This document shows, piece by piece, positions 17,669 to 26,913 of a stretch of 64,000 nt of DNA. Made by a program: the position numbers and the translations under genes. Source of the stretch: M30B53 sp964600785 (GTDB lineage: Bacteria > Planctomycetota > Planctomycetia > Pirellulales > UBA1268). Where the stretch lies: positions 11,165 through 75,164 of the forward strand of contig CAZRKH010000048.1 of NCBI GenBank assembly GCA_964600785.1. Direction: 5' to 3'. Position 1 is the stretch's first letter, and each line of letters starts with the position of its first letter. The notes beneath the pieces were generated by a model, which saw nothing but the letters and a program-made list of their open reading frames with translations, searched no databases and was not told the origin of the DNA.

Positions 17669-17720
17669 GCGGTCACCGCGGGCGATCGCGGGGCACGGAC
17701 CAGGTCAGGACGGAGAGGTG

Positions 17721-18875
17721 ATGGCGACGGACCACGCGGGCACCGCCGAGGCCGAGAGGCGGTTCAATTTCTCGCCCGGCCCCGCCGTGCTTCCCCTGGA
17801 GGTGCTGCAGCGAATCCAGCGGGAACTCGTCTGCCTGCCGGGCGTCGGCAGTTCGGTGCTCGAGATCAGCCACCGCAGCGCCGCCTTCGATGCGATCCTC
17901 GATTCGACCCGCCGCGAACTCGCGGGCCTGCTGGGGCTGCCCGAGACCCACGAGATCCTGTTTCTTCAAGGCGGCGCGAATCTCCAGTTTTCGATGGTCC
18001 CGATGAACCTTCTCCGCGGCCAAGGCTCTCCGGCGGGCTACCTGCTGACCGGCACCTGGGGTGCGATGGCCGCCGCCGAGGCTGCCCGCGAAGGGGAGGT
18101 CCGCGTGCTGTGGGATGGTCGCGATACCGGCTACGACCGGCTCCCCGAGGAGGGCATCGAGCCGCCAGGGGATCTGGCCTACCTGCACTTCACCAGCAAC
18201 GAGACGATTCAGGGGGTGCAGTGGAAGCAGCTGCCGCAGTGCGACTCACCGCTGGTCTGCGACTGCTCGAGCGACTTCCTCTCGCGGCCGATCGATGTCG
18301 CGCGGCACGGGCTGATCTACGCCTGTGCCCAGAAAAATGCCGGGATCGCCGGCGTGACGGTGATCATCGTTCGCCGGGACCTGCTCCACCGCAGCGGCGA
18401 CACGCTGCCGAAGATGCTCAGCTACCAGGTGCACGCCGAGAAAGGCTCGCGGGCCAACACGCCGCCGGTATTCGCGATCTACGTGCTCGGACTGCTGTGT
18501 GAATGGATCCGCGAATCATTCGGTGGGCTCGAATCGCTCGCCACCCACAACGCCGCCAAGGCGGGGCTGCTCTACGACGAGATCGACGCCTCGGGCGGCT
18601 TTTATCTCGGCCACGCCCGCACAACGTGCCGCTCCGAGATGAACGTCACCTTCAGGCTCGCCGATGAGGGCCGCGAGCGGGAGTTTCTCGAGGCCGCCGC
18701 GGCGCGGGGGCTCGTCGAACTCAAGGGCCATCGCTCGGTGGGAGGTATCCGGGCGAGCGTCTACAACGCGATGCCGCTCGAGGGCGTCGAGCGGCTGAGG
18801 GATTTCATGGCGGAGTTCCGGGGTTCCGCCAAGGCCGCCTCGACCGCCGCAGGATCGTCCGGGGAGACATGCTGA
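17721..18875 (+). CDS. serC: Phosphoserine aminotransferase
   Basis: PLP enzyme converting 3-phosphohydroxypyruvate and glutamate to phosphoserine. The N-terminus FNFSPGPAVLPLEVLQ, the GGANLQFSMVPMN segment and the PLP lysine in ACAQKNAGIAG are characteristic. About 384 residues, normal length. A GTG directly precedes the ATG; the ATG at 17721 was chosen because GGAG lies five bases upstream. One base separates it from serA, so the serine pathway genes form an operon behind a good promoter. Confidence 0.94.
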   Translation: MATDHAGTAEAERRFNFSPGPAVLPLEVLQRIQRELVCLPGVGSSVLEISHRSAAFDAILDSTRRELAGLLGLPETHEILFLQGGANLQFSMVPMNLLRGQGSPAGYLLTGTWGAMAAAEAAREGEVRVLWDGRDTGYDRLPEEGIEPPGDLAYLHFTSNETIQGVQWKQLPQCDSPLVCDCSSDFLSRPIDVARHGLIYACAQKNAGIAGVTVIIVRRDLLHRSGDTLPKMLSYQVHAEKGSRANTPPVFAIYVLGLLCEWIRESFGGLESLATHNAAKAGLLYDEIDASGGFYLGHARTTCRSEMNVTFRLADEGREREFLEAAAARGLVELKGHRSVGGIRASVYNAMPLEGVERLRDFMAEFRGSAKAASTAAGSSGETC

Positions 18876-18876
18876 C

Positions 18877-20547
18877 ATGCCGTCAATCGTGGTGCTTGAT
18901 TCGCTCAGCAAGGACGGGCTGGCCCTGCTCGACAAGGCGGCCGAACGCGGTATCGGCTACGAGCTGGCGACCGGCCTGGCCGGTGACGATCTCCGCGAGG
19001 TGTTGCTGCGTCACGACGGGGCGATCTGTCGCAGCGGCGTTAAGATCACCGCCGACGTGCTGGCAGGGAATCACCGGCTCAAGGCGATCGTGCGGGCCGG
19101 GGTGGGCACTGACAATATCGACAAGGAGGCTGCGACGAGGCTGGGGATCGTGGTCATGAACACCCCGGCTGGCAACACGGTGAGCACCGCCGAGCACACC
19201 CTCGCCCTCGTGCTGGCGTTGTCGAGGAATGTCGCTGTGGCCGACGCGAGCCTGCGCGATCACCGCTGGGACCGCGGCAAGTTCATGGGCGTGCAGCTGG
19301 CCGGGAAGACGCTCGGCATCGTGGGGCTTGGCCGAGTCGGTCAGGCGGTCGCCCGCCGGGCCCGGGCCTTCGACATGCGTGTCCTTGGCTACGACCCCTT
19401 CCTGTCGCCGGAGCGGGCGGCCGAGCTGGGAGTCGAACTGGTCGACGCGGTGCCGGCGATGTTCCCGGAGATCGACTACCTCACCGTACACACGCCGCTG
19501 ACCGAGGAAACGCGGCACCTGGTCAACCGCGAGTCGCTCGAGGCCCTCAAGCCGGGTGTGAGGCTGATCAACTGCGCCCGCGGTGGAATCTACGACGAGC
19601 AGGCGTTGCTCGAGGGTCTCGAGCGAGGGATCATCGCCGGGGTGGCCCTCGATGTGTTCGAAAAGGAGCCCTGTACCGAGTCGCCGCTGTTCGGCAAGCC
19701 GGGCGTGCTCGTCACGCCGCACCTCGGGGCGAGTACCGAGGAGGCCCAGTCGCAGGTGGCGATCGAGGGTGTCGGCCTGCTGCTCGACTTCCTCTCCACC
19801 GGCACGATCCGGCATTCGGTGAACACCGGCTCGATCGACGCTGCGGCCCTGGAGGGCGTTCGTGGCTTCCTCGACCTGGCCTGGAGGCTCGGCCTGCTCG
19901 TCTCGCAGCTCGACGAGTCGCCGCCGCGGAGCTGCTCGATCGCCTTTCGCGGGGAGATCGCCTCGCGAAACACCAAACTGGTGACGGCGGCCTTCGCCGC
20001 CGGGCTGTTGGAGTCGGCAATCGAGAACGTGAACGTGGTCAACGCCGAGGTGCTCTTGCGGGAGCGGGGGATCGAACTGGTCGAGCAGAAGCGAACCGAC
20101 CCGGGTGCCTTCAGCTCGGTGGTGGCGGTCGACCTGGTAGCCGCCGAGCGGGTCCACCGGGCTGCCGGCACGCTCTTCGGGCATTCGATGCCCAGGCTGG
20201 TGCAGCTCGAGGGCCACAGGCTGGAGGCCTACCTCGATGGCATCTTGTTGGTCTTCACCCACCAGGATCTGCCCGGCATCATCGGCCGGGTCGGCACGGC
20301 CTTCGGCGAACTGGGGGTCAATATCGCGCAGATGACCGTGGGCCGGTCGGCGCCCGGCGGTGACGCGATCGGCGTGCTGAACCTCGACCAGGAGCCGGAC
20401 GCGGCGGCGGTCGCGGCGGTCACGAGCCTGACCGGAATTCGCTCGGCAAAAATCGTGCGGCTGCCCCCCGCCGGGCAACTGCCCTATTGGCTGGCCACCG
20501 CCGGCGCGGCCACCCGGGCCGGAGAGTCGGCCGCCGCCCGCGGCTGA
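18877..20547 (+). CDS. serA: D-3-phosphoglycerate dehydrogenase
   Basis: First enzyme of serine synthesis: oxidises 3-phosphoglycerate with NAD. At 556 residues it is the long type, with a catalytic/NAD domain, an intervening ASB domain (about 320-450) and a C-terminal ACT domain (about 455-535) likely to bind serine. Motifs: VGTDNID, GLGRVGQAVARRA, NCARGGIYDE, and the catalytic His in TPHLGAST. The ATG follows the serC stop by one base. Confidence 0.95.
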   Translation: MPSIVVLDSLSKDGLALLDKAAERGIGYELATGLAGDDLREVLLRHDGAICRSGVKITADVLAGNHRLKAIVRAGVGTDNIDKEAATRLGIVVMNTPAGNTVSTAEHTLALVLALSRNVAVADASLRDHRWDRGKFMGVQLAGKTLGIVGLGRVGQAVARRARAFDMRVLGYDPFLSPERAAELGVELVDAVPAMFPEIDYLTVHTPLTEETRHLVNRESLEALKPGVRLINCARGGIYDEQALLEGLERGIIAGVALDVFEKEPCTESPLFGKPGVLVTPHLGASTEEAQSQVAIEGVGLLLDFLSTGTIRHSVNTGSIDAAALEGVRGFLDLAWRLGLLVSQLDESPPRSCSIAFRGEIASRNTKLVTAAFAAGLLESAIENVNVVNAEVLLRERGIELVEQKRTDPGAFSSVVAVDLVAAERVHRAAGTLFGHSMPRLVQLEGHRLEAYLDGILLVFTHQDLPGIIGRVGTAFGELGVNIAQMTVGRSAPGGDAIGVLNLDQEPDAAAVAAVTSLTGIRSAKIVRLPPAGQLPYWLATAGAATRAGESAAARG

Positions 20548-20636
20548 TACCAACCCGCCCATCAGCGGGGCGGCGGGGAATAATCGGCGGATCCGCAAGG
20601 GAATAGGCTTTCACTCGACGGGCCCGTTCGGCCAGG

Positions 20637-21221
20637 ATGCGAAGCGTGCCTGACAAGAGCCCCCTCGGTGAAGGCGACTCCCGCCAGGCTGTGGCTCGGT
20701 TCGAGGACTGGGCTGACAGGCACCTGGAGTCGCTCTACAGACTGGCCTACCGCCTGCTGGGCAACGGCCACGATGCGGAGGATGTTGTGCAGGAGACCTT
20801 TCGTTCAGCATGGGCCAGTCGGCAGTTCTTTGACGGCCGGCGGAGCGAACGGGCGTGGCTGACCACGATCCTGCGGCGGCGTGTCGCCGATCACTATCGC
20901 AAGCGGAGCCGCGGCGAGGCCCCGCTGGGTGAGGCGGTGCATGCGATCACGGCCGCACCGCAGGCCGATCCCTTTGCCGATGAACTCTCCACAGCCGTGC
21001 AGCAGGCGGTCGACCGGCTCCCGCAGGAACTTCGCGAGACGCTGCTGCTGGTCGTGGTCGGCGAACTGACCCACCAGGAGGCGGCCGACATGCTCGGCGT
21101 GCCCCTGGGCACGGTGCTCTCGAGGGTCAGCCGCGGTCGTTCACGGCTGCGGCAATTCCTGACCTCGAGTGATGCCGCCGGTCGCAATGTCGATACCCCG
21201 CTACCCCGCGGCGGGCGGTAA
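20637..21221 (+). CDS. ECF-type RNA polymerase sigma factor
   Basis: 194-residue sigma-70 family regulator. Region 2 is visible at about 28-55 (LYRLAYRLLGNGHDAEDVVQETF), and region 4 with its helix-turn-helix at about 130-175 (LPQELRETLLLVVVGELTHQEAADMLGV, then GTVLSRVSRGRSRLR). A putative membrane protein with a vWA domain starts 28 bp downstream, in the position of an anti-sigma partner. The start is not fully fixed, because a GTG three codons later is also possible. Confidence 0.9.
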   Translation: MRSVPDKSPLGEGDSRQAVARFEDWADRHLESLYRLAYRLLGNGHDAEDVVQETFRSAWASRQFFDGRRSERAWLTTILRRRVADHYRKRSRGEAPLGEAVHAITAAPQADPFADELSTAVQQAVDRLPQELRETLLLVVVGELTHQEAADMLGVPLGTVLSRVSRGRSRLRQFLTSSDAAGRNVDTPLPRGGR

Positions 21222-21249
21222 CCCCCGAGTCAAACCGCGAGCAAAACCG

Positions 21250-23442
21250 ATGGATCACCACGAGAGCTTCAAGCCAGGCGAGCCGGGTGCCGGAAGGTCC
21301 GCCGGGCAAAGCCGCCAGCGGACCCGCGAAGGTGGCCCTGAAGACCCTCAGCTGCGGCGGCTGCTGAAAGTGGAACTGCCCCCGGCGCTGCGGCAGGCGA
21401 TCACGATTGATCGGCTCTTCGACGATGACGGGGTCGATCGACTGTTGCGGGCGGTCGAGGTGCCGGCGAATCTCGCCGAGCGGGTCGTCCGCCGTGCCGC
21501 CCGGCGGAGCCGCGTGGTCGATCTGGAGGCCGCCGCCTCGAGGGTCGGTCTGCCGAACGGGCGGAATGCGGTGGCTTCGGCCGGCAGCCCGCGGGCCCTC
21601 CGCTGGGCCCGTGAGGTGCTCGCCGACTTTCTCGCTGCGGCCGCCGCGATCGCCGTGATGGTGGCAGTGGCCGTGGGTTCCTACACCCTGGCCAGGCGGG
21701 TCACGGCCGTCGCTCCCGGCCCGGATGCGGTGGTGGCGGTTCCCTCCGCGGTGGCGGCTGCCGACGGTGACCGGCGGTCGCCCCAATCGCCTGCGCCGGT
21801 GGTGGTGGGCCGGAGCGGTCGGGCTGCTGCTCTCCCCGCCGAACCTGTCGCTCCTTCGGCCGACGCGACGGCTACGTCGCGGCAGCCTTGGCCGGCAGTG
21901 ACGGAGTTGCCAGATCGGCCGAAAGAGCCCGCAGCGGCTTCCACGCCGATTCTCGCCGCTCCGAATCGGGATCGATCGGTCGGTCCCGGCGAGATGATGA
22001 TCGTGCCGGGACCCGCCGAAGTGCCGCGGGTGCCGCGGAGCGGCCGGGGGATCGATCTGGCATTCGAGATCACACACGGGGAAGCCTCCCCCGCAAGTCC
22101 GGCGGTCGCGGAGGAACTCGCGGTGGACCGGCCTCCCCTGAGCCTGCAGACCGACTCCTTCGATGCGGCCCTTGCCGCGGCAAGATCCTCAGATCGGTCG
22201 GGCCGGGACCTGCTGCGGACCGAGCACCTGCTCGCGGCGATGACACCGGGTCCTTACGCAAGCGGCCCTCAGGCAAAGCTGCCCGGCGGGGCCACGCTGC
22301 ACCTGGAGCCGATCGTGACTGAATCGCTGAGGGGTCCGGGCCGCTCGCTCTTGGTGGAACTCTCGGTAACGGCTGCGGGCCCGCCCCCGCCCGGCGCTGC
22401 CAAGGAGTTGATCGTGGTGCTCGATCATTCATCGGCGCCGGGAAATTCGCAGCTCTGGTCGTCGCTTTTGCGGGGGTTGCGGCTGCTCGCCGGACGGCTG
22501 GCAGCGGATGACCGCGTGACACTCATGACCTTTGCCGAGCGGCCGACGACGGTGGTTTCGCGGGCGTCCGCGGAGCAGTTGGCAGCCGCGATTCACGGCC
22601 TCGGGAAACTCGCCCATGGGGGGCTTGCCGACATCGACCGCTGTTTCGAGGCGATCGGCCGCACGCGGCAGGCGGTGCTCGCCGAATCCGGACGCCGTCC
22701 GAGGGTCGTGGTCGTAGCCCACGACGACACGCTGCGGGCGGCATCGGGTGCGGCCGAGGCTGTCTTCGCCGATTGGCAGGCGGGGCGGGGCTCCGGCGGT
22801 GCCGAGCGTGAATGGGAGCGTGAATGGGAATTTGTCTGGATCGATCCCACCGCCGCGGTCGACGATGCCTCGGGAAGGGTCGGGATCGATTCGCTGGCGG
22901 TTCGTCGTCGGCTGCTCGCCGCGACCACCAGCGGGCGGCCGCTCGTGCGGGACTGCCGTCTGGAAGTCCACTTCGATCCGGCCACCGTCTCTGCCTACCG
23001 GATCGTCGGCTTCCGCATCGACTCAATCGCCCTGCCCGGAGCGTTCGTCCCGCCGGTGGACCTCTGTGCCGGCGAGACGGTGCGGGCGGTCTATGAGGTC
23101 GTCGCGCGGGGTGAGGATTCCCTCGGGACCGCCGTGCTGCGTTGGCGGGCGTCGGGCTCGGGCAGTTCCATGAAGAGCCTGCGGGCTGAGATCCCCGCCG
23201 CGGCGGCCGGGGCGGTGCCCCGGTGGCATCTGCGGGAGTTGCTGCTCGCCGTGGGCACTGGCGAACTTGCCGGACGCTCCAAGCTCGCCGGCAGCCTGCC
23301 GGATCTCGCCGCGAGCGTCGCCGAGATGGCCGGGCAGTGGGTGGCCGAAGCTGGCCTGACCGAGGCGGGCGAGGAGTTGTACGAGGTGTTCCTGTCGATC
23401 GCCGGGGGCGGACGTGGACAACAGCGGTTCGACCGGCGGTGA
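21250..23442 (+). CDS. Membrane-anchored vWA-domain protein, possible anti-sigma partner
   Basis: 730 residues. The cytoplasmic N-terminus (about 1-120) holds helical segments with LKVELPPALRQAI and no zinc-binding motif. One transmembrane helix follows at about 124-145 (LAAAAAIAVMVAVAVGSY), then a Pro/Ala-rich linker. A von Willebrand A-like domain follows (about 385-560), starting IVVLDHSSAPGNS; the metal site is imperfect because the usual DxSxS reads DHSSA. The C-terminal section resembles the YfbK/DUF3520 type (VYEVVARGEDSLG). Placement right after an ECF sigma suggests control of that sigma, but no anti-sigma motif proves it. The ATG at 21250 clears the sigma stop. Confidence 0.65.
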   Translation: MDHHESFKPGEPGAGRSAGQSRQRTREGGPEDPQLRRLLKVELPPALRQAITIDRLFDDDGVDRLLRAVEVPANLAERVVRRAARRSRVVDLEAAASRVGLPNGRNAVASAGSPRALRWAREVLADFLAAAAAIAVMVAVAVGSYTLARRVTAVAPGPDAVVAVPSAVAAADGDRRSPQSPAPVVVGRSGRAAALPAEPVAPSADATATSRQPWPAVTELPDRPKEPAAASTPILAAPNRDRSVGPGEMMIVPGPAEVPRVPRSGRGIDLAFEITHGEASPASPAVAEELAVDRPPLSLQTDSFDAALAAARSSDRSGRDLLRTEHLLAAMTPGPYASGPQAKLPGGATLHLEPIVTESLRGPGRSLLVELSVTAAGPPPPGAAKELIVVLDHSSAPGNSQLWSSLLRGLRLLAGRLAADDRVTLMTFAERPTTVVSRASAEQLAAAIHGLGKLAHGGLADIDRCFEAIGRTRQAVLAESGRRPRVVVVAHDDTLRAASGAAEAVFADWQAGRGSGGAEREWEREWEFVWIDPTAAVDDASGRVGIDSLAVRRRLLAATTSGRPLVRDCRLEVHFDPATVSAYRIVGFRIDSIALPGAFVPPVDLCAGETVRAVYEVVARGEDSLGTAVLRWRASGSGSSMKSLRAEIPAAAAGAVPRWHLRELLLAVGTGELAGRSKLAGSLPDLAASVAEMAGQWVAEAGLTEAGEELYEVFLSIAGGGRGQQRFDRR

Positions 23443-23468
23443 TCCTGCCGCCCCGCGAGGGGTCTCGT

Positions 23469-23497
23469 TTGACGAGTTTTCTTCGGAAAAACACAAT
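23469..23497 (+). promoter_or_regulatory. Candidate promoter for the TPR-ExbBD operon
   Basis: TTGACG (23469-23474) and CACAAT (23492-23497) with 17-bp spacing sit in a rare AT-rich patch between the vWA gene and the large repeat protein. If active, the repeat/ExbBD genes can be transcribed separately from the sigma factor gene. Confidence 0.4.
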
Positions 23498-23585
23498 AGA
23501 ATTCAGGGACGTCGCGGCGGGCTCCATGGCGGCGGGCTCCATGTTCGATGCCAGAAGCCGACACCCCGGGCCGGACACTCTCACG

Positions 23586-26500
23586 ATGCACCAGGAATTC
23601 CACCCCGTCTTGTGCCTGCTGCGGCGGCTGGCAGCCGCCGTGGTGCTCCTGCTTTTTTTGACTGTCGCCGGTGGCCACCGGGTGGCGGCTGCCGAGGATG
23701 ACGCCCCGTCGGTCCGAGAGATCACCGCCCGTCGGCTGCTCGACCGGCTCGAGGAAAAAGAGTACGCGGACATGATGCTCGCGGTTCTCGACCGCCTCTC
23801 GCAGGAGCAGCGAATCTCCGCCGGCCTCAAGCAGGAGATTCCCTTCCGCCGGGCCGTGGCGTTGGTGCTCGAGAGCCGCACCGAGGCCAACACCGACAAG
23901 CGGGCGGCCCAACTTGCCGACGCACGCCAAGCGATCGACGCCTTCCTGGCGAGCAAGCCCTCCCTCGAGAGCACGGTGGATGCCAACATCCAGCGGGGCA
24001 ACCTGCTCGTCGAGCAGGGCCGGCTCCTCGTCCGCCAGGCTGACCGGCCCGGCGCCGACAGCGAGGCGATTCTCGCCAAGGCGGCGCCGTTGCTTGGTGA
24101 CGCGGTGAAGAGCTTCGTCGCGGCAGAGAATGCCCTCTACACACCCGGTGACGGGGAGCCCGGCGGTCTGCTCACGAAGCTGCGGAAACAAATCGGCGAC
24201 CTTCAGGAGGAGGAGAAGACGCTCAAAGAAAACAAAAAGCCACCCGCCGGGATGTCATCCCTGGAGCGTGGCAAGTTGATTCGCCGGCTCAAAGATGAGA
24301 TTCCCCGGCTCGTCGAGGAGCAGGATCGCTTCCGCAGCAAACTGTTGCAGGTGCGGCTGCTGGTGGGCACGGCCGGCTTCGAACTGTCGAGGTCGCTCGA
24401 GCCCGGCTCGAAGGCCTGGCGGGAGGCGATCGAGGCCTCTTCAAGTGCCTTTGAGACGATGTATGAAAAATACCGAACGCTGCTCGCCGGCCAATTCGCC
24501 CGTTACTACCAGGGCCGCAACTCGGTGAGCCTGGCCTTCGACCCGCCGTTCGATCCCGACGACAAGAAGGCGGCCGAGCAGCGGGAGAAGGATATCGACG
24601 CCGCCCTGAACGTGCTTGGCGACCTGCGGCTGCTCGAGGGTGGCGGGCCGATCGCCGACCTGAGGGCCAAGGCCTTCAACCTCTCGCTGCAGTGCTGGCT
24701 GGAGACGCTTCCCGAGGCTGAATACGCCTCCTTCGAGGGTGTCAATCTCGACACCTTGAAGCTGGCCCTCCCGGAGCTTCCCGATGCCAAGCTCGATGCC
24801 GACTGGCTGGGCTTCAAATATCGTCTCGCGGTGATGATCAAGCGGATGGACGAAGCCGCCAAGGAGGCCAAGGGGTCCGACCGCAATCCGCTGCTCAACT
24901 CGGCCGCCAACAGCATCCGGCGGCTGGCGATGCAGGTGGCCAAGGCCAATCGGGAGTTTGCCGACGAGGCTCGGGATCTGCTCGGAGATCTCCCCGAGGC
25001 GGCCGTGGATGAGACCTTCGCGACCCTCATGGACGAGGCGGGCGTCGCGATCACCACGATGCAGCAGAAGAAGCAGGAGGCGGCCAGCCTCTCCGCCGCG
25101 GGCAAGGCGGAGGAGTCGAAGGCCGCCGCCGAAGAGGCGATCAAGTCTCGCGACGGGGCGATCGCGGCGATTCGCAAGGCGGTGCCGCTGGCCACCGAGG
25201 ATGAGGCTGCCGCGGTCAACCGGGCCCGCTACCTGCTCACGTTTTTGATGTACGACAGCGGCCGTCTCGAGGAGGCGGCGACGGTCGGTGAGTTCCTCGC
25301 CCGCTGGTATCCCAACGCCGCCGGCAGCGAGCAGGCGGCGAAGATCGCGATGGCCTCCTGGCAGAAGCTCGCCAAAAACGATTCGCCCTGGGCCGCCGAC
25401 GCGATGCGACGCTGCGGGAGGATGGCCGAACGGATTCTCGAGACCTGGCCCGATGGCAGTTCGGTGGCCGACGCGGCCAACGTGGCGATCGCCGCGGCGG
25501 CCGATGCGGAGGATGCCGAGAGGATCGTGGCGATCTTCAAGCGGATGCCCGCCGATTCCCCGCTGCGTGGACAGGTTGCCCTGCGGGCCGGGCTCTCGCT
25601 GTGGAAGCTCGTGACCCAGAAGCGGCGGCTCGAGGGGGAGGGCCGGCCCTCCGACGAGACCCTCGCCGCCTGGACCGCGGCTGCGGCGGCGGCCTTCGAC
25701 GAAGGGCTCGCGGCCAGCAAGGGGGGCAACAAGCTCGCCGTGGCCGCGGCGGTGAGTCGCTGCCAGATCGGCATGGAGGCCGGCGACACCCAGACGGTGG
25801 CGGCGGTGCTCGAAAACCCGGCCTACGGGCCCTGGACGGTCGTCACCGCGGAGGGCGGTTCCTTCTCCAAGGGGCCGGTGGCCGAGGAGATTCTGCGGCT
25901 GGCCCTGCGGTTTTTCATCCAGTCCGAGGAGATTCCCAAGGCTGAGGAGGCGATGGCCCGGCTGGAGGCGGTGGCCGGTGATGCCACCAATCTGACCACG
26001 ATGTACCTCGCCATGGGCCGGGACCTTCAGGAGCAGCTCGAGGGCATCGTCGGTGCAGGCGACGGGGAGGTCAGCGAGCAGGCCAGGGCCAGGGCCCAGA
26101 AGATTCTCAGCGGTTTCGAGGCCTTCCTCGATCGCGTGGCGGCCCAGGACGCGAAGGTGTCCTCTCGGATGTGGGTGGCGACCACCTACCTCACGCTCGG
26201 ATCCGGCTCGGACGCCGAGGGTTCCGGCGGCATCGCCGCGGTCGTGCCCAAGACGAAGGCCGACGAATATCTCGGCAAGGCGGCGGCCGTCTATGAAAAA
26301 CTGCTCGAGAACCCCGGAGACGAGATGGCGAAGTTCGAGCCCTCGATCCGCTTCAAGCTTGCCGACGTCTACCGCCAGCTCGGCCGTTACGACGAGGCGA
26401 TGGGCCACCTCGACTGGATTCTCGGAGATTCCAAGCGGGTCAACTGGCGGGATGCCCAGATCGAGGCGGCCCGGTTGCTCCAGGATGCCGGCATCGCTTC

Positions 26501-26909
26501 GGAGAACCCGGGCGAGGCCGAGGAGAAGCTCTCGCTGGCGATCAGTGGCCGCAGGGGCGGCCCCGCGGAACTCTGGGGCTGGGGCGGGATCGCCAACAAG
26601 CTCTCACGCGTGGCGTTTCGGGGCGATGGCGACGATCCGAAGTCGCGGCAGTTGCGTGACCAGTTCTTCGATGCCCGGCTGAACCTGGCAAAGTGTCGTC
26701 GGGCATTGGCGGAGAAATCCGCCGGCAGCCGGGACGCGATGCTCGACAAAGCAGAACGTGACATCGCCATCACCCTGCGGTTCTATCCCGACCTCGGCGG
26801 TGAGGTCTTTCGTGAACGCTTTGACAAACTGCTCAAGGAAATCCAGAGGGCCCGCGGCGACGAAACCGCCGAGGGGCTGGCTGGTCTCGAGAAAAACCAG
26901 GAAAGCTGA
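23586..26909 (+). CDS. Large exported helical-repeat protein
   Basis: About 1107 residues. The chosen ATG gives a clear signal peptide: a basic LLRRL segment, a hydrophobic VVLLLFLTVAGG core and an AAA cleavage zone. Two earlier in-frame ATGs, at 23541 and 23526, sit in a 15-bp duplicated sequence. The mature part is almost entirely alpha-helical and Ala/Glu/Lys-rich, with TPR-like pairs (for example YRQLGRYDEAMGHLDWIL near residue 935). It is followed four bases later by a second exported repeat protein, then ExbB and ExbD. A periplasmic scaffold or effector for the proton-driven ExbBD motor is inferred; I do not recognise the family. Confidence 0.7.
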   Translation: MHQEFHPVLCLLRRLAAAVVLLLFLTVAGGHRVAAAEDDAPSVREITARRLLDRLEEKEYADMMLAVLDRLSQEQRISAGLKQEIPFRRAVALVLESRTEANTDKRAAQLADARQAIDAFLASKPSLESTVDANIQRGNLLVEQGRLLVRQADRPGADSEAILAKAAPLLGDAVKSFVAAENALYTPGDGEPGGLLTKLRKQIGDLQEEEKTLKENKKPPAGMSSLERGKLIRRLKDEIPRLVEEQDRFRSKLLQVRLLVGTAGFELSRSLEPGSKAWREAIEASSSAFETMYEKYRTLLAGQFARYYQGRNSVSLAFDPPFDPDDKKAAEQREKDIDAALNVLGDLRLLEGGGPIADLRAKAFNLSLQCWLETLPEAEYASFEGVNLDTLKLALPELPDAKLDADWLGFKYRLAVMIKRMDEAAKEAKGSDRNPLLNSAANSIRRLAMQVAKANREFADEARDLLGDLPEAAVDETFATLMDEAGVAITTMQQKKQEAASLSAAGKAEESKAAAEEAIKSRDGAIAAIRKAVPLATEDEAAAVNRARYLLTFLMYDSGRLEEAATVGEFLARWYPNAAGSEQAAKIAMASWQKLAKNDSPWAADAMRRCGRMAERILETWPDGSSVADAANVAIAAAADAEDAERIVAIFKRMPADSPLRGQVALRAGLSLWKLVTQKRRLEGEGRPSDETLAAWTAAAAAAFDEGLAASKGGNKLAVAAAVSRCQIGMEAGDTQTVAAVLENPAYGPWTVVTAEGGSFSKGPVAEEILRLALRFFIQSEEIPKAEEAMARLEAVAGDATNLTTMYLAMGRDLQEQLEGIVGAGDGEVSEQARARAQKILSGFEAFLDRVAAQDAKVSSRMWVATTYLTLGSGSDAEGSGGIAAVVPKTKADEYLGKAAAVYEKLLENPGDEMAKFEPSIRFKLADVYRQLGRYDEAMGHLDWILGDSKRVNWRDAQIEAARLLQDAGIASENPGEAEEKLSLAISGRRGGPAELWGWGGIANKLSRVAFRGDGDDPKSRQLRDQFFDARLNLAKCRRALAEKSAGSRDAMLDKAERDIAITLRFYPDLGGEVFRERFDKLLKEIQRARGDETAEGLAGLEKNQES

Positions 26910-26913
26910 CGCC

